This document shows positions 58,380 through 62,000 of a stretch of 62,000 nucleotides of DNA, in pieces. Each line of letters starts with the position of its first letter. Positions within the stretch are counted from its first letter, which is position 1. Source of the DNA: Liolophura sinensis (Eukaryota; Mollusca; Polyplacophora; Chitonida; Chitonidae). The stretch is taken from positions 2,472,023 through 2,534,022 of the forward strand of contig NC_088302.1 of the NCBI RefSeq assembly GCF_032854445.1, in the 5' to 3' direction. A program made the translations under genes and the position numbers. The notes under the pieces are model-generated. The model worked only from the letters and a program-made list of their open reading frames with translations. It was not told where the DNA came from and ran no database searches.

Positions 58380-58820
58380 ACAAACAGGCTAATAAACAGA
58401 CTGACAAACAGGCTGATAAATACTGACAAACAGGCTGACAAAACAGACTGAAAGATAGATTGACAGACTGGCTGCCGAACACGCTTACAAACAGACTGGC
58501 AAACAGACTGATAAACAGACTGGCAAACAGACTGGCAAACAGACTGACAAGCAGAGTGATAAACAGACTGACAAATAGACTGACAGACAGGCCAACAAAC
58601 ATGCTCACAAATACTGACAAACAGGCTGACAGACAGGATGAGAAACAGACTGACAAACACGCTGACAAAACACTGACAAACATGCGCACAAATACTGACA
58701 AACAGGCTAACAAACATGCTGACAAACAGGCTGACCAGAAGGCAGACAGATACTGACAACCAGGCTGACAAATAGACTGACAAACAGACTAACAAACATA
58801 CTGACAACCAGGCTGACAAA
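58380..58820. repeat. 12-bp minisatellite
   Basis: Units of GACAAACAGGCT and GACAAACAGACT with GATAAACAG variants and a longer AATACTGACAAACAG insertion, about 36 units. Long minus-strand frames (CLSVCLSV-type peptides) are repeat-derived. Confidence 0.96.
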
Positions 58821-58824
58821 CAGG

Positions 58825-60180
58825 CAAATACAGTATACCTTTGTGTCGACTTTTCACCTCTGGACAACACTTCGAAAAGCATACACGTAATTGTATACTT
58901 AAGAGCATCTAATTCTGTGGTAGGGGAAAATCAACCGGCCACAATCACTATTAGCTGTCTAGGTTTGTCTATGTATATACCCCATATATATATATATATC
59001 GTTCATACATAATTTGTTGAGAAATCTTCCATTATGAGCCAACACTGACTTTCACACTAGCCATGTTTAAATGTGGGAGTGGAGCAATTCGTAATGTGTG
59101 ATGACAATGTGGCAAAACCCGAAATTGCTTTTTTCGACATCTGCATAATCTATTGCTTCGCAGTATCGTTCCATCCCTTCACTGTATCGTTCCATCCCTT
59201 CGTTCAGTCGTTCTATTGCTTCCCAGTGTTCCCAGTGGTCTCGTACCATCGCTTCGCACCGGTGTTGGATCGCTTTGTTCCATTGCTGGACGGTAGAACG
59301 ATAGTGCGGTGATACAATGATGGCTTTAATCTGTTTCCATACTTTTCCATACTTGCAGTCAAATGCATTTGTAAACTCCCCATAAATTGTCAAGTGACGT
59401 AACTTGATAATGCACGTCACAGCGCACGCATGAACGGTGGAAGAACCATCAATAGTTTATGACCCCTCCTCCCATCTCCACCGCCCCTCTCCTCTACCTT
59501 CACCGCCCGAGACACTGTGTCCGACTCAACACCTACAATAACAAACCGGCGCTATAGACTCGCAATGTATAGTCCATCCATATGCTTAGACCGCCTTTGT
59601 TCGCTTGTCGTATAAAAACAGTTTATTTGTTTGTTTACTGTTGCGATTTTAACCACCATCATTCATCAGGTAACTGTTAAAGGAGAAGAAGACACAAAAA
59701 AGATGCCACTATCAACTGAAGATTGTGAAAAGTTATTTGCAAGTGTGGTCTTTAATACTATCTTCGATTTGTTTTTCTTTCAGGACAAAAGGGTTATTAA
59801 AAATATTTTTCTTTGGTGGGTATTTGCGACCAGCTCTTAATCTTTATGATCTTTGCATAATAATGTTGTAAAAGATGAGGTGATGCATGACATATATTTA
59901 TTTGAATGTAAATTTGTTCTTTATTTTTAAACACATACATTAGATCTGAATTATAATAATATTTATGGACATAATAAAATATAAATATGACCAAAATTAT
60001 TTTCAACTGGCCTTTTCCCACTGAGGACAAAATCCAAAAAAAAAAACACATTTACAACAAGCTTTTCTTTCATCTGAAGTTTGTGTCATTTTTATGTTTT
60101 GTCCACCTTTAATCTTCATGACTTAAAGTCGCAGCAGAGCCATATAGAACAGGACCGGATCACGTGACCTCATACACAGA
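58825..60180. other. Intergenic, weak exon-like frame at 59671-59840
   Basis: A (TA)n run lies near 58985-59000 and a three-fold CGTTCCATCCCTTC motif near 59167-59210. A plus frame after ATTCATCAG (from about 59671, with GEEDTKKMPLSTEDCEKLF) is hydrophilic and non-repetitive, but no family is recognised. Confidence 0.3.
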
Positions 60181-60189
60181 GCGAATTAA

Positions 60190-60410
60190 TAACATCTATG
60201 TGAAATTTAGGGAATCCGTAAATCAACAGTGTATAGGTATTCCGATGGGTACACATTGTGCCTCCCTTTTGGCCGACAAGTATACCTGTTCTCGTATAAA
60301 TAAGACTATATGCAGAAATTATTAAGCAGTACTCCTCACCAGGCCCGATCTTTCTCATTCACTAAACGGTATGTTGATGATCTGCTAGCAATCAAAGAGC
60401 AACTGAGATA
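60190..60410 (+). pseudogene. Penelope-like element reverse transcriptase fragment (decayed)
   Basis: One frame reads GIPMGTHCASLLADK (about 60235-60282), the RT motif that in Penelope-like elements is GIPMGTNxAPxxAD. A second frame, about 60 nt on, reads FTKRYVDDLLAI with the YxDD catalytic motif at 60370-60381. The two lie in different frames with a TAA between them, so the copy is frameshifted and inactive. No GIY-YIG endonuclease was found downstream up to 61900. Confidence 0.75.
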
Positions 60411-60414
60411 CACA

Positions 60415-61920
60415 TTTTACAATCGACAACTGGTATTCTAGCATGGTGTACGATTATGAATACTGATATCACTCGGTCACCTAGAACACACCTTGTGTCT
60501 TTGAAAACTGTTGACTACTTCTCTTTACATGATTCCGTCATATTTTAGTACATTATATACTTTTAATAGTTCATTGGTAGTTTGTGTTAGAGGTCGTGAT
60601 TGTAGCACGCTGGTATAAAATGCATTACATTTGCATTATTCGTCTCTTTGAATCTGGCTTGCGTAACCTTGTTGCATACGTTTGCCGTGATTTGTCACTG
60701 GAGTTCAGGATTTTCTGTTTTATATATCAGGCTGGATGAAAACTGTGGATGACTAGACATATGGGTGTGTGTGTATATCGGGCGTGACTGGCTCAGTCTG
60801 GTTCATAGCTTGTACAACTTCTCCTCAGCAGTTTCATGTTATCCGTGGCACTGTCAAATCACATCGTCAACACGTCAACTATAGGGGTAATAAGTTGTCC
60901 GGCAGTTTGACGACTAATTCTGGCATATCTGTCGGTAAATGGGAATGATAGGAATCAGATCCAGTAGCATACGGATATGAAAGTCATATCATCTCATCAT
61001 TTGTGAATTAATCTGACAACACGTGCCTGTAATAAGGCAGGAAATGTATCAATGTTCATGTTATGACGGAATTTGTGCTAGGAATGATTTTCCGTTTATT
61101 TACGTTTTGTATGCTCTCTATCCACACGCAAATAACCAATAAACGCAGACCATTGGCCAATGGATGATGGTCATCACGCCAGGGACCAATGGATGAAGTT
61201 CTTCGGAAACAGTGTGTCATATCCACGACGTTCAAGCTGCCCATGATGTTGGTTTTTGCATTCAATTAACTCCTGTATCATGTGCTGAATTGTAATTTCA
61301 GTATCACCCACAAATCAATCCCTTTAAATATTTGATACATTCCCAGGTTAGACATTGCGGTTGTTGCTTATTGTTTTGGTGTTCCACGGACAAAGAATGC
61401 TTTTCAAAACCGCTTATCCCTGTAACAGTAGCTGGCAGGTCAAACCAAGCATGAATCTACAGGTCAATAGATAGTGGTTTTAATAAACAGCCTCATTTTA
61501 TGTTATCATAAATGGCCTATTCGACCATCAGAAAGACACACAGTAAAGGAGCTTCAGAAATAAACGTATAATGTATAAAGGAAATAAAATCCCACTGAAC
61601 GGCCCCGTATATTTAGACATGTCTATAATTTATGAAATCATTACTGTGACAAATGGACCAAAGTCAGTGACGTCATCTAAAACGCATAAAAACGCCCCAA
61701 TCCTGGTTGTTAAAAAGCTGATCTGATAATTTACTAATTACCTGGGGATGAATGGGGAAGCGTACCTGGCGCAGTAAGTGTACTGTTGGATAGATGGGGC
61801 TTTGTAAGCCGTCTGCCTTTCATGTGAACTCCCATGATACCGTCCTGTCAATACAGAGCGCAGATATTACAATTGACATCTGCGTCAGCCTGACCTAATT
61901 ATAGTGTAATAAGAGGACGT
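60415..61920. other. Intergenic, nothing convincing
   Basis: May contain further decayed sequence of the reverse transcriptase element, but no motif could be placed. Confidence 0.35.
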
Positions 61921-61924
61921 CTTC

Positions 61925-62000
61925 TGGATGCTACTTGTCAAATGTGACTCAGTATCTTCTCACCACTGCCGTCATTATGAGTTCAAGTCAATCTTATGCT
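61925..62000 (+). mobile_element. SINE-1, head and B box, running off the window
   Basis: GTGACTCAGTATCTTCTCAC, then GAGTTCAAGTCAATC, matches the middle of the head region. The copy is cut by the window edge. Confidence 0.7.

Noticed and set aside
58226-58882. 218-codon minus frame rich in CLSVCLSV
   Set aside because: Translation of the 12-bp array, antisense to the more plausible terminal exon.
59067-59420. 117-codon minus frame with ERYSEGMERYCEA
   Set aside because: Its repeated part reflects a short tandem motif (CGTTCCATCCCTTC); no domain recognised.

Overview
The window is eukaryotic nuclear DNA, most likely from a marine lophotrochozoan and probably a mollusc. The reasons are spliced genes with GT-AG introns, a PDGF/VEGF-type growth factor and a metazoan FAXDC2 orthologue, a single-exon peptide-type GPCR, and many copies of tRNA-headed SINEs ending in (AAAT)n tails. 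The species cannot be fixed from the sequence. Gene density is low: three genes are convincing and two exon-sized candidates are weak.

Layout, left to right. Positions 165-3090 are a 14-bp minisatellite lying in an intron of a PDGF/VEGF-related factor gene (+), whose last four coding exons run 3128-5528; its signal-peptide exon(s) are not seen and probably lie left of the window. A 65/63-bp hairpin minisatellite fills about 7650-9010. A complete FAXDC2 gene (fatty-acid/sterol hydroxylase superfamily, minus strand) is assembled from six coding exons between 18290 and 12421, giving 366 residues with every junction in frame. It has a probable non-coding first exon near 19446-19555, beside a 20-bp CRE palindrome. 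From 20809 to 35300 the window is almost entirely repeats: 56-, 32-, 79-, 30-, 17- and 23-bp tandem arrays and SINEs. A single-exon class A GPCR (minus) occupies 36586-37653. The right half has nested and tandemly duplicated SINEs (39010-39575, 42074-42979), a 0.65-kb element with CRE-bearing terminal inverted repeats (44385-45030), a 24-bp array (46866-48008), a 3.7-kb array with three related unit types (48818-52556), a candidate terminal exon (58235-58369) and a decayed Penelope-like reverse transcriptase fragment (about 60190-60410).

The genes do not form an operon or an obvious pathway. The growth factor is secreted, FAXDC2 is an ER membrane enzyme, and the GPCR is a plasma-membrane receptor. 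What marks the window is its tandem-repeat load: about seventeen unrelated arrays (units 12-90 bp) cover roughly a quarter of it, several starting or stopping exactly at splice sites, SINE ends or a stop codon. I found no CRISPR array, operon, phage or other prokaryotic system. Most long reading frames here are by-products of arrays whose unit has no stop codon.
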